Below, in pieces: positions 7,593-18,500 of a stretch of DNA of 64,000 bases (within the stretch, counting starts at the first letter, position 1; each line of letters starts with the position of its first letter). The position numbers and the translations under genes were made by a program. The DNA is from an uncultured Aquimarina sp. (GTDB lineage Bacteria > Bacteroidota > Bacteroidia > Flavobacteriales > Flavobacteriaceae), in contig CANLMN010000017.1 in the NCBI GenBank assembly GCA_947492105.1, positions 1-64,000 on the forward strand. Reading direction: 5' to 3'. The notes under the pieces are model-generated. The model had not been told where the DNA came from and did not search any database. It saw only the letters and a program-made list of their open reading frames with translations.

Positions 7593-7947
7593 GAGATTAA
7601 AGGTTGTAGTTGTGGTTTTTATATCATAAAAGTACTGTATTTCGTCGTTTAAAACTAATTTTTTACGGTTAAACTGTAATTTAATTATATTTAACATTTC
7701 TTTAAGTAATGATTTTTAGGTAATTAGTTCTGAGTTTTTTCTTTTATTTGGACGATTTTTTTTTGTAATTAAAGATAGGGATCATAGTGTTTTTAGAATT
7801 ATATTGCGAATATGGATGTTTGTTTTATTTTCGGTAATTGGTGTAAAATGAATCGTTATAATAATGTCAAATGCTGATAATCTGCAGTATTAAGTCGTGA
7901 GTTCTTAGGAAAAATAACAAATAACTAAGGAAATAATATTTTTAAAT
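7593..7947. other. intergenic region without recognisable feature
   Basis: AT-rich divergent promoter region between the secreted-protein gene and queG. No repeat family member, hairpin or small ORF could be supported here. Confidence 0.6.
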
Positions 7948-8889
7948 ATGAGTGATAGAAGGAGATATGCCACAATGATCAAAGAAGAAGCTAAGCGTTT
8001 GGGTTTTTTGTCGTGCGGTATCAGTAAGGCTGGCTTTTTGGAAGAGGAGGCGCCCAGGTTGGAGCGTTGGCTTAAGCAACAGATGCATGGAGAAATGGCG
8101 TATATGGAAAATCACTTTGACAAACGTTTGGATCCTACAAAACTCGTAGAAGGAGCAAAAAGCGTGGTGTCATTATTACTGAATTATTATCCCGAATCAA
8201 CACAAGTAGCTACAGACGCTCCAAAAATTTCTAAGTATGCTTATGGACAGGATTATCATCATGTAATCAAAACTAAGCTTAGGCAACTTCAGGAATTTAT
8301 TTCCGAAAATATCGGGGAGGTAGGTGGTCGAGCATTCGTGGATTCTGCTCCTGTGTTGGACAAGGCGTGGGCTGCCAAAAGTGGCTTGGGGTGGATCGGC
8401 AAAAACAGTAATTTATTAACTCAGAGAGTCGGGTCATTCTATTTTATCGCAGAACTTATAATAGACTTAGAGTTAGATTATGATCATGCGGTGACCGATC
8501 ATTGTGGTAGTTGTACAGCATGTATTGATGCATGTCCTACGCAGGCAATCGTAGCGCCTTTTGTTGTGGATGGGAGTAAGTGTATTTCGTATTATACCAT
8601 TGAATTGAAAAATGAATTGCCTAATGATATGAAAGGAAAATTTGATGATTGGATGTTTGGATGTGATGTATGTCAGGATGTATGTCCATGGAATCGATTT
8701 TCTAAACAACATAATGAACCATTGTTTAATCCGCATCCAGACTTATTGGATATGACTCGCAAGGATTGGGAGGAAATTACTCAAGAAGTTTTTTCGAAAA
8801 TATTTCAAAAATCCGCTGTCAAGAGAACAAAGTTTGGGGGGCTCCAACGGAATATTAGTTTTCTTAAAGATTCATCGAATACGAATTGA
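7948..8889 (+). CDS. queG: epoxyqueuosine reductase
   Basis: This 313-aa enzyme reduces epoxyqueuosine to queuosine in the wobble base of tRNAs with GUN anticodons. It is cobalamin-dependent and carries two 4Fe-4S clusters. Visible are the N-terminal corrinoid-binding half (DUF1730 region, with the [20 protein letters not shown] motif at about 130-150) and two ferredoxin-like clusters, [16 protein letters not shown] near 190 and [13 protein letters not shown] near 235. The C-terminal HEAT-like extension of longer homologues is absent, as in many Bacteroidota. It appears monocistronic. Confidence 0.95.
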   Translation: MSDRRRYATMIKEEAKRLGFLSCGISKAGFLEEEAPRLERWLKQQMHGEMAYMENHFDKRLDPTKLVEGAKSVVSLLLNYYPESTQVATDAPKISKYAYGQDYHHVIKTKLRQLQEFISENIGEVGGRAFVDSAPVLDKAWAAKSGLGWIGKNSNLLTQRVGSFYFIAELIIDLELDYDHAVTDHCGSCTACIDACPTQAIVAPFVVDGSKCISYYTIELKNELPNDMKGKFDDWMFGCDVCQDVCPWNRFSKQHNEPLFNPHPDLLDMTRKDWEEITQEVFSKIFQKSAVKRTKFGGLQRNISFLKDSSNTN

Positions 8890-9008
8890 ATTTTGGAATT
8901 GATCTAAAAGCTTTATTGTCTCTGTAAATATATAAGCAAAAGTCAAGTAGTGTTCCATGTTATGGTTTGTATCTTTTTTGCCAAAGGAAGCAAGAAAAAC
9001 ATGATGTT

Positions 9009-9170
9009 ATACCAGTCAAAATGTAATTGTAGGTCAAAATAGTTTGTAATATTTTTCGCTAGTTTGAGCGATAAAACTTTAGCATATCGGTGGCTACGGT
9101 TTAATTTTTTGGTAAAGAAATAGTAGAAAAAGAAGCGAATTAATAGTCTGTAATTATTTTTAAAATGGTT
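9009..9170. repeat. family A palindromic repeat, copy A2
   Basis: It starts ATACCAGTCAAAATGTAATT and ends GTAATTATTTTTAAAATGGT, with the internal TTTTTCGCTAGTTTGAG found in the copies at 31185 and 39988 (complement). It is about 162 bp, with ends complementary over some 20 bp with mismatches. The remaining bases of 8890-9402 hold only the maeB promoter. Confidence 0.85.
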
Positions 9171-9321
9171 TTAGTGCAAAACTAAAAAGAATGAGGCATA
9201 GCAAGTATTTCCTAAAGAAAAGAGTGGGGTTGTCATGTTAAAAAAAGTGTTAATTGGGTTAAATTACTTTTGGACATCGTAAAATAATCGATAATCCATT
9301 TCATCATGTCAGACTTACTTA

Positions 9322-9329
9322 TAACTTTG
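9322..9329 (+). promoter_or_regulatory. TAnnTTTG promoter element of maeB
   Basis: TAACTTTG matches the Bacteroidota -7 consensus TAnnTTTG and lies about 73 bp before the maeB start. A clear -33 TTG at 19-bp spacing is not visible. Confidence 0.45.
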
Positions 9330-9402
9330 TGCCAAAAGTTATGATAGTCTTTCGCTAAAAGCGAATTGAGACACTATTATCGCAAACAAGAAACACAAGC
9401 TT

Positions 9403-11685
9403 ATGGCACCAAGAAACAAACGCAGGGAAGCACTTATTTATCATGCAAAACCTACACCTGGAAAAATTAAAGTAGTTCCAACCAAAAAATATGCGACACA
9501 ACGAGATTTATCATTAGCATATTCACCCGGGGTGGCGGAACCGTGTTTAGAGATAGAAAAAGATGTGAGCAATGCGTATAAGTATACTGCAAAGGGGAAT
9601 CTGGTTGCTGTGATTTCTAACGGAACTGCGGTATTAGGGCTGGGAGATATAGGTCCAGAGGCTTCTAAGCCTGTCATGGAAGGTAAAGGATTGTTGTTTA
9701 AAATTTTTGCAGATATTGATGTGTTTGATATAGAGGTGGATACCAAGGATGTTGATGCCTTTATAGAAACAGTAAAAAATATAGCCCCAACTTTTGGAGG
9801 AATTAATTTGGAAGATATCAAAGCTCCAGAGGCTTTTGAGATCGAACGAAGGCTCAAAGAAGAGTTAGATATTCCTGTTATGCATGATGATCAACATGGG
9901 ACAGCTATTATTTCGGCAGCAGCATTGCTCAATGCTTTGGAGATTGCTGGAAAAAAGATAGAAGATGTATTGATTGTGGTAAGTGGAGCGGGAGCGGCAG
10001 CTGTTTCATGTACACGTTTGTACAAGGCTTTTGGCGCACGAGATGAGAATATTGTGATGACAGATAGCAAAGGGGTTATCCGATCCGATAGGGAGAAGTT
10101 ATCCAAAGAAAAAGCAGAATTTGCAACAGATCGTGATTTGCAAACCTTAGCGGATGCATTAATAGAAGCAGATGTATTTGTGGGCTTGTCTATGCCAGAC
10201 TTAGTGAGTCCAGAAATGCTCAAAACAATGGCTTCAGATCCTATTGTTTTTGCGATGGCAAATCCTAATCCCGAAATTCCGTATCAACTAGCTGTTGATA
10301 CCAGAGATGACGTGATTATGGCAACAGGACGTAGTGATACACCGAATCAAGTTAATAATGTACTAGGGTTTCCTTTCATTTTTAGAGGTGCATTAGATGT
10401 GAGAGCTACTGGTATTAACGAAGCTATGAAAATTGCTGCAGTCAAAGCATTGGCTGAGTTGGCAAAAGAGCCTGTTCCCGAGCAGGTAAACATTGCTTAT
10501 GGAGAGACGCGTCTTAACTTTGGTCGAGAGTATATAATTCCAAAACCATTTGACCCTCGTTTGATAGCTAAGGTACCACCAGCAGTTGCCAAAGCAGCGA
10601 TGGAGAGTGGTGTGGCAACAGCACCGATTACTGATTGGGAACGATATGAGGATCAGTTGTTGGAGCGTATGGGTAACGATAACAAAATTGTACGGTTACT
10701 GGTAGAACGGGCAAAAAATAATCCAAAAAGAATTGTCTTTGCAGAAGCGGATCATTTGGATGTGCTCAAAGCGGCGCAAACTGTCAAAGATGAAGGTATT
10801 GGTTTTCCTATTTTATTAGGTCGTAAAGATGTGATTTTGGAATTGATGGAAACTATCGATTTTGAGCCATCTGGTGTAACGATCATCGACCCAAAAACGG
10901 ATGAGGAAAATGAGCGAAAAGAGCGCTACGCAAAAAAATATTGGTCAGGGAGAAAACGTAAAGGGATGACTCTGTATGGAGCGGCATCCTTAATGCGTGA
11001 ACGTAATTATTTTGGAGCGATGATGGTTAATGAGGGGGATGCAGATGCCATGTTGTCTGGTTATTCTCGTAGTTATGCAAGCGTTGTAAAACCTATTTTG
11101 GAGTTGGTAGGGTTAGCAAAAGGTGCAAACCGTATTGCAACCACCAATTTGATGATGACGGATAGAGGGCCGTTGTTTATTAGTGATACCTCTATTAATA
11201 TCGATCCAAATTCCAAGGATTTGGCAAAAATTGCCCATATGACGGCAAAAACGGTTCAGATGTTCGGGATAGAACCAGTAGTTGCCATGTTGTCCTATTC
11301 TAATTTTGGAGGCTCTAAACACCTAAGTGCTTCAAAAGTAAAAGATGCAGTAGCATACCTACATAGATTTTATCCGGATTTGTTGGTGGATGGAGAGTTG
11401 CAAACAGATTTTGCGCTGAATCAAGAAATGCTCAAAGATAAATTCCCGTTTTCTAAACTAGCAGGCAAAAAAGTGAATGTTTTGGTGTTTCCAGAATTGA
11501 CATCGGCTAATAGTACGTATAAGTTGTTAAAAGAGTTGAATCATGCAGAGTCTATCGGGCCTATTATGATGGGACTCAAAAAACCAGTGCATATCTTACA
11601 ATTAGGAGCTAGTGTAGAAGAGATGGTCAATATGGCTGCTGTAGCTGTTGTAGATGCACAAGAAAAAGAGAAAAGAGGGGTGTAG
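9403..11685 (+). CDS. maeB: NADP-dependent malic enzyme, MaeB type
   Basis: This 760-aa enzyme oxidatively decarboxylates malate to pyruvate. The malic-enzyme half covers about residues 1-425 (SLAYSPGVAEPC near 35, the HDDQHGTAI motif near 160, and a nucleotide-binding VVSGAGAAAVSC near 192). The C-terminal half (about 430-755) is phosphotransacetylase-like (GLAKGANRIATTNLMMTDRG and SYSNFGGSKH), as in E. coli MaeB, where it is regulatory and not catalytic for acetyl transfer. Length is normal for the family. It is a single gene with its own promoter element. Confidence 0.95.
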   Translation: MAPRNKRREALIYHAKPTPGKIKVVPTKKYATQRDLSLAYSPGVAEPCLEIEKDVSNAYKYTAKGNLVAVISNGTAVLGLGDIGPEASKPVMEGKGLLFKIFADIDVFDIEVDTKDVDAFIETVKNIAPTFGGINLEDIKAPEAFEIERRLKEELDIPVMHDDQHGTAIISAAALLNALEIAGKKIEDVLIVVSGAGAAAVSCTRLYKAFGARDENIVMTDSKGVIRSDREKLSKEKAEFATDRDLQTLADALIEADVFVGLSMPDLVSPEMLKTMASDPIVFAMANPNPEIPYQLAVDTRDDVIMATGRSDTPNQVNNVLGFPFIFRGALDVRATGINEAMKIAAVKALAELAKEPVPEQVNIAYGETRLNFGREYIIPKPFDPRLIAKVPPAVAKAAMESGVATAPITDWERYEDQLLERMGNDNKIVRLLVERAKNNPKRIVFAEADHLDVLKAAQTVKDEGIGFPILLGRKDVILELMETIDFEPSGVTIIDPKTDEENERKERYAKKYWSGRKRKGMTLYGAASLMRERNYFGAMMVNEGDADAMLSGYSRSYASVVKPILELVGLAKGANRIATTNLMMTDRGPLFISDTSINIDPNSKDLAKIAHMTAKTVQMFGIEPVVAMLSYSNFGGSKHLSASKVKDAVAYLHRFYPDLLVDGELQTDFALNQEMLKDKFPFSKLAGKKVNVLVFPELTSANSTYKLLKELNHAESIGPIMMGLKKPVHILQLGASVEEMVNMAAVAVVDAQEKEKRGV

Positions 11686-11757
11686 CAAAAAATATAGTGC
11701 CTCTAGTACTAGAAATTTAATCAAACGATGTAGCTTTTTTTGGTATGAATTTTTTAA

Positions 11758-11783
11758 CGCCCTTGGCTTGTCCGAGGGCGTCA
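11758..11783. other. GC-rich hairpin between maeB and ruvA
   Basis: ACGCCCTTGG and CCGAGGGCGT form a 10-bp stem with one mismatch and a 5-nt loop. It lies about 70 bp after maeB. No T run follows on the plus strand (T residues precede it), so it is not a standard terminator. The remainder of 11686-11988 holds a TACATTTG element at 11887-11894 that could serve ruvA. Confidence 0.45.
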
Positions 11784-11988
11784 ATTCTCGCTGATTCTTG
11801 ACCAAAAGTCTTATTTGTGAGCAAGAGGATGCGCAATGAGAATGTATAATTACAGTGTTTTGAAATGTACTCGGCAATAATTTTCTTACATTTGAAATCT
11901 TTCGAAACGCTTAAGTGTCTTTTGTGTAAGTGCAAAACGTCCGGTTTTTTCGAGAGATTTAATGAAATTAAAAGTCTTAAAAAATAAA

Positions 11989-12570
11989 ATGATTACACAT
12001 ATCAAAGGACGGTTGGTAGAGAAGAATCCAACGTATGTTGTGATAGATTGTTCGGGTGTCGGATATATACTACACATTTCGTTACATACCTTTTCGCTAA
12101 TCCCCGATATAGAATCTTTGCAGTTATATACACATCTTCAGGTAAAAGAAGATAGTCACACCCTCTATGGTTTTGCAGAAAAAGCCGAACGAGAGATTTT
12201 TCGATTGTTGATTTCTGTTTCTGGTATTGGGGCTAATATTGCTCGGACCATGTTGTCTTCATTAGAGCCAAAAAAAATAAAAGAGGCGATTGCTTCTGGT
12301 GATGTTGGTACAATACAATCTGTCAAGGGGATTGGAGCCAAAACCGCACAACGTGTTATTTTGGATCTGAAAGATAAAATTTTGAAAATTTACGGGATTG
12401 ATGAAGTTTCAAGTCCGCAGAGCAATACGAACAAAGATGAAGCGTTATCTGCTTTAGAAACTTTAGGTTTCAATAGGAAACAAGCGGAAAAAGTAGTAGG
12501 TGGCATCCTTCAGAAGTTTCCTGCTGCTACCGTTGAAAGTATTATTAAAGAATCCTTAAAAAAATTATAA
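11989..12570 (+). CDS. ruvA: Holliday junction branch migration protein RuvA
   Basis: 193 aa from the ATG at 11989, whose product begins MITHIKGRLVEKNP like other RuvA proteins; an earlier in-frame ATG at 11962 is less likely. RuvA tetramers bind four-way junctions and load the RuvB helicase. The OB-fold spans about 1-63. Two helix-hairpin-helix motifs follow (VSGIGANIARTML and VKGIGAKTAQRVI), and the C-terminal three-helix domain that contacts RuvB is about 145-193. It ends 5 nt before sprA, so the two share a message. Confidence 0.96.
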   Translation: MITHIKGRLVEKNPTYVVIDCSGVGYILHISLHTFSLIPDIESLQLYTHLQVKEDSHTLYGFAEKAEREIFRLLISVSGIGANIARTMLSSLEPKKIKEAIASGDVGTIQSVKGIGAKTAQRVILDLKDKILKIYGIDEVSSPQSNTNKDEALSALETLGFNRKQAEKVVGGILQKFPAATVESIIKESLKKL

Positions 12571-12575
12571 GCACT

Positions 12576-15500
12576 TTGGCTAGAGTATATTGCTTTTGTT
12601 ACAGATTTGTAAAACAATTATTGTTCTTTGTGCTATTGTTTGGTATCGTAGAGAATGGTGTAGCTCAGGATAAAGATAAAGTTCGAGATTCTACAAGTAC
12701 AACCTTTTCTTTTGCAGGGATGTCTTTGCCTAATCCTGATAGTATCGAAGAAAAATATGAATATGATCCGACCACAGATAGATATATTTATCGCGAAAAA
12801 ATAGGTGAGGTCAATATTACCTACCCTTTAATAGTAACTCCAGAAGAATTTCAGGATTTAGTATTAAAAGAACAAATGAAAAAATACTTCAAAGAAAAAG
12901 CAGATGCTTTGGATGGGAAGAAAGAAGGTAGTGAAGAAGCACAGCGGAATCTACTGCCTAACTTCTATGTGAATTCTAATTTTTTTGAATCAATTTTTGG
13001 CGGTAGAGATATAGAAATTATTCCGCAAGGTTCTGTAGAGATTGATCTTGGGATGTTGTATACAAAACAAGATAATCCGTCTCTTTCTCCAAGAAATCAG
13101 CGTAACTTCACCTTCGATTTTGACCAACGTATTAGTATGAGTTTGTTGGGGAAAATAGGAACACGACTGCAGATAACAGCCAATTATGATACCGAGGCTA
13201 CTTTTGCTTTTCAAGAACAATTTAAACTAGAATATACGCCTACAGAAGATGATATTATAAGGAGCCTAGAATTGGGTAATGTGAGCATGCCCTTGAATAG
13301 TGCCTTGATACAAGGAGCACAAAGTCTTTTTGGAGTAAAAGCACAATTGCAGTTTGGTAAAACAACGATTACCGGTGTATATGCTACCCAACAATCAGAG
13401 TCACGCTCTGTTAATATCGAAGGAGGAGGATCTATAGAGAATTTCGAAATTTTTGCGTCAGATTATGATGAGAATAGACATTTCTTTTTGGCGCATTATT
13501 TTAGGGATACCTACGACAAATCGTTGGAGCGTTATCCGTTTATTAACTCCAATGTACAAATTACGAGATTACAGGTTTGGGTCACTAGTCGAACCAATAA
13601 TACACAAACAATTAGTGATGCACGTAATGTAGTCGGTATTCAGGATTTGGGAGAATCAAATCCATCCAATATCGGAGTATACTCTACAGGAAATATTCCG
13701 GCAAGCTTTAACAAACAATCTGATCCAAACGCATTTCCAGACAACAAGAATAATGCATTCAACCCTTTGGCTATTGGTAGAGGAGGGCTGTTGACTAATG
13801 CAATACGTGATATTTCTAGAACACAAGAAGGTTTTGGTACTTTGGCTACTGGTACAAATGCGGTAGAAGAGGGTTTTGATTATGTACGATTAGAAAATGC
13901 AAGGCAATTAAGTCAGGGAGAGTATAGTTTTCATCCTCAGTTAGGGTATCTGTCTTTGAATCAACGTTTGAATAATGACGAAGTTTTAGCAGTTGCTTTT
14001 CAGTATACTGTTGGTGGTCGTGTGTTTCAGGTAGGAGAATTTGCTAATGATGGGATTGATACCACTCAAGGAAGTGGTAATACGTCGAACACTGAAAATA
14101 CCGATGAGGGGGTGTCCGCAAATCAGAATTTGGTGGTGAAAATGTTGAAAAGTACCATCACGGATGTCCAGCAACCAGTGTGGGATTTGATGATGAAAAA
14201 TATCTATAATCTTGGTGCTTTTCGTTTAGAACAAAGCGATTTTAGATTTAATATTTTCTATACGAATCCGTCACCAGTGAATTTTATCAAAGAGGCGCCA
14301 GGGACTATCACTCAGCCAAGCACTGCTTTGCCTTCTGATGTAGACGAGACGACATTACTCCGTGTTTTTAATATGGATAGATTGAATGCTAATAATGATC
14401 CAGTCGTGAGTATCAATGATCGTAGCGGTACAAAGAAAGAAGAAGAAGGTGATGGTTTCTTTGATTATGTTCCGGGGCTTACGGTAGATACCGAGAATGG
14501 GCGGATAATATTTACTTCTGTAGAGCCTTTTGGGTCCTATTTATTTGGTAAATTAGAAAAAACACCAACTACAGAGAACTATACAGAGCCAGCGACCTAT
14601 AATGCCAATCAAGCGCAGTATGTTTTTAGAGACTTATATACCACTACCAAAATTCAAGCGCAGCAAAATGCTCAAGAAAAGGATAAGTTCCAGCTGAAAG
14701 GACGTTACAAGAATTCTGGACAGGACGGGATTTCCATCGGAGCCTTTAATGTGCCCAGAGGATCTGTGACAGTAACTGCGGGTGGTAGAGTATTGCAAGA
14801 GGGAGTAGATTATACGGTAAACTATCAATTAGGGCGTGTCAATATCTTAGACGAAGCGCTCAAAGCTTCGAATACCCCAATTCAGGTATCAACAGAAAAT
14901 AATGCTGTATTTGGACAGCAAGTTAAACGATTTTCGGGGATTAATGTAGAACACAAATTCACAGAAGATTTTATGGTAGGTGGGACGTTTATTAATTTAA
15001 ATGAGCGGCCATTAACACAGAAGTCTAATCTTAGTTTTGAGCCTATCAATAATACAATTGTAGGGCTTAATGCAAGTTATGCTACAGAAGTACCATTTTT
15101 GACAAGAATGGTGAATAAACTACCTAACATAGAGACCGAAGCGCCATCAAATTTCTCTATCCGAGGAGAATTAGCTTACTTAATAGCAGGAGCTCCAAAA
15201 GGAGCAGATTTTAATGGTAAGGTTACTTCGTATATAGATGATTTTGAGGCTGCTCAGGCGTCAATACAGGTGGGTAATGCATTGTCTTGGGAATTGTCTA
15301 GTATCCCGAAGGGTTTTGATAATAATCCAAATAACTTGCCATCAGCACAACAGGGACTTTCTAATAGTTACAAAAGAGCTAAGTTGTCATGGTATACGAT
15401 TGACCCTATTTTTTATACGAACCAGCGTCCAGATGGAATTACAGATGAAAGTATCTCGGATTACAAGACTAGGAGGATATTTGTAAATGAAATTTTTCCA

Positions 15501-18500
15501 GAAACAGATATTCAGCAGGGGCAACCAACTGGATTGACCTCTTTGGATTTGGTGTATGATCCAACAGTTCGAGGTCCTTATAACTACAATCCCGAGGTTG
15601 CGGATAATGGTAGTTTTAATAGAGCAGAGGATAATTTTGGAGGTATTATGAGGTCATTAACAACCACAAACTTTGAGCAATCCAATATAGAGTTTATTGA
15701 ATTCTGGATGTTAGATCCTTTTATTTATGAAGAAAACGCAACCAATCCCGGAGGTAAAATTGTGTTTAATTTAGGGAATATTAGTGAAGATGTTTTTCCG
15801 GATGGAAGAAAGCAATATGAGAATGGACTGCCTGCGGATATAAATTCTAATGAGGGGGTGACCATCACAGGTCTGCAAAGTAGGGTGCCAGAAAATCAAT
15901 CTTTGGTTTATGCATTTGCTACAGAAGGTGAAGAAAGAAGAAACCAAGATGTGGGTTATGATGGATTGGATGATGCGAGAGAGGTGGCTGCTTATGGAAC
16001 TGGTTTTGGACAAGAAGATCCATCAGCAGATAATTACGAAAATTATTTGGCAAGAGACGGGAATGATATTTTGGATCGATATAGCTTATTTAATGGTATA
16101 GATGGGAACTCACCATCCGAATTAACGAACGAGACTAGAGGAAACGAAACCATTCCAACAGCAGAGGATGTTAATAGAGATAATACGATGAATACCATCG
16201 ATAATTATTTTGTGTACGAGGTGGATATCAGAAGAGGATTAACGGCCAACGATAGGTATGTAAATGATGTTAGAGAAATTTCTGTTCCCTTGAGAAATGG
16301 TGAGGAGTTACAAACTAGGTGGATACAGTTCAAAATACCCGTTTATGAGCCGTTGACAGAACAATTAAGAACGGATGGAGGCAATAACCCTCCAGATTTT
16401 AGATCGATACGATTTATGCGAATGTTAATGACAGGTTTTAGTCAAAAAACAGTGCTGCGTATGGGGACATTGGATTTGGTGCGTGGAGATTATCGACGTT
16501 ATGTTAATGCGAATGCAGATGGTATTAACGAACAAAATATTACAGCAGATGGTCGGGATCAAACAGAATTTATTGTAAGCACTATTAGTAAAGAAAATAA
16601 TGGAGGATATGTAGAGCCTCCAGGTGTTTTTCGAGAAGAATTACAGAATAATAATAGTATTATTAGAGAAGATGAAGCTTCTTTGGATTTGACTGTTTTG
16701 GATTTACAACAAAATGATGCGCGTGCAGTTTTCAAAAATTTCAATATTGACATGCGACAATACGAAAATTTTGAACTGTTTTTGCATGCAGAAGACGCTG
16801 CTCAAGGTGCTGGAGGTTTGGCAGATGATGATTTGGTTGCTTTGATACGGATGGGTAATGATTTTACAGAAAATTTTTATCAAATAGAGATTCCATTAAA
16901 GGTGTCGCCACAGATAACACGCGAAACTCAAAATAGTAGTATCGTATGGCCAGAGGAGAATAGTGTCAATGTACCACTATCATTGCTGAAGAAGATAAAA
17001 TCTGGCTTGATCAATTCTAAAGGAGCAGTGAGTTATGTAGGACAGCCAAGTGATATCCTATGGTTTGATGAAGAAGGGAATATAATACCTGTTGCCGATG
17101 GCACTTTGGGTCCAGTTGGATCTGGAGCATTTAGAGTTGCGATAAAGGGAAATCCAAGTGTGGGAAATGTGCGAGTGATGATGCTAGGGATCAAGAATAA
17201 TAGTACTTCGGCAAAATCAGGACGTGTTTGGTTCAATGAGATGCGTATGAGTGATCTCAAAAACCAAGGAGGATGGGCTGCGGTTGCTAATATGGATGCT
17301 AATCTTGCAGATTTTGCTAGTGTGAGTGCCACTGGGCGTCGTAGTACTGTTGGTTTTGGAGGAATCGAACAAGGACCAAATCAGCGTAGTAGAGAGGATA
17401 TTGCCCAATATGATATGGTTACTAGTATGAATGTAGGTCAGCTATTGCCAAAAAAATGGGGAATTCAGGTTCCGGTAAATTACAGTAGAGGAGAAGAGTT
17501 AATCACGCCGCAATTTGATCCTTTGAACGAGGATTTGGAATTGGAGGGGGTGCTAGAGTTAGCACAAGATCAAGCGACAAAAGATGCTATTGAAGAACGT
17601 TCTACGGAGTATACAAGAAGACAGAGTGTTAGTGTAATCGGCCTTAGAAAGGAACGTTCTGGTACAGGAGATCGTAAGCCTATGCCGTATGATGTAGAGA
17701 ATTTTACTTTCTCATCGACCTATAATCAAACCGATCATAGGGATTTTGAAATTGAGAAATCTTTGGATCAAAGTGTAAATTTGGGAGGTACCTATGATTT
17801 TAATTTCCAACCCTTATCTATAGAACCACTAAAGAAAGTCAAATTTTTAGATAAAAGTAAATACTTTAAATTACTCCAAGACTTTAACTTTAATCTATTG
17901 CCTACGAGCATTACTACAAATGCTAATTTTAATCGACAATATAATGAGCAGACATTCCGCGATATAGATACACAGGGTAGTAATAATATAGGATTAGACC
18001 CTTTGTATCAACGTAATTTTCTGTTCGATTGGCAATACGGAATAACCTATGATTTAACCAAATCTTTTAATCTTAATTTCACCTCATCTAACAACCGCAT
18101 AGTGCGTAACTATATTGATGAAGAAACCAATATTACTGATAATACTATTGGTATTTGGGATGACTTTTTGAATGTAGGGACTCCTAATTTGCATAATCAA
18201 AGTTTACAGGCGAATTACGAAATACCATTTTCCAAAGTTCCTGTGCTGAAGTTCTTGAAAGGTACTTATAGTTATTCTACCGACTTCCAATGGCAAAAAG
18301 GGAGTGAAGCACTCAAAACATTAGACGATATTCCTGATTTGGGGAATACGATACAGAACTCAAATGTACATCGTGTTAGCGGAAATGTAGATATGGATAA
18401 GCTCTATAAATATGTAGGGTTAGTCAAAAAGAGAAATAATAGCAAGCGCGTCAAGAAAAAAAAGAAGTCCAAGGATAGTACAGCTGCTAAGGGACCAAAG

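Noticed and set aside
9441-9857. 138-codon antisense frame within maeB
   Set aside because: Shadow of strong codon bias in the malic enzyme gene; no independent motif.
11717-11935. 72-codon minus-strand frame between maeB and ruvA
   Set aside because: It would need a TTG start, overlaps a GC-rich hairpin and shows no motif or signal. A real small gene cannot be excluded but is not supported.
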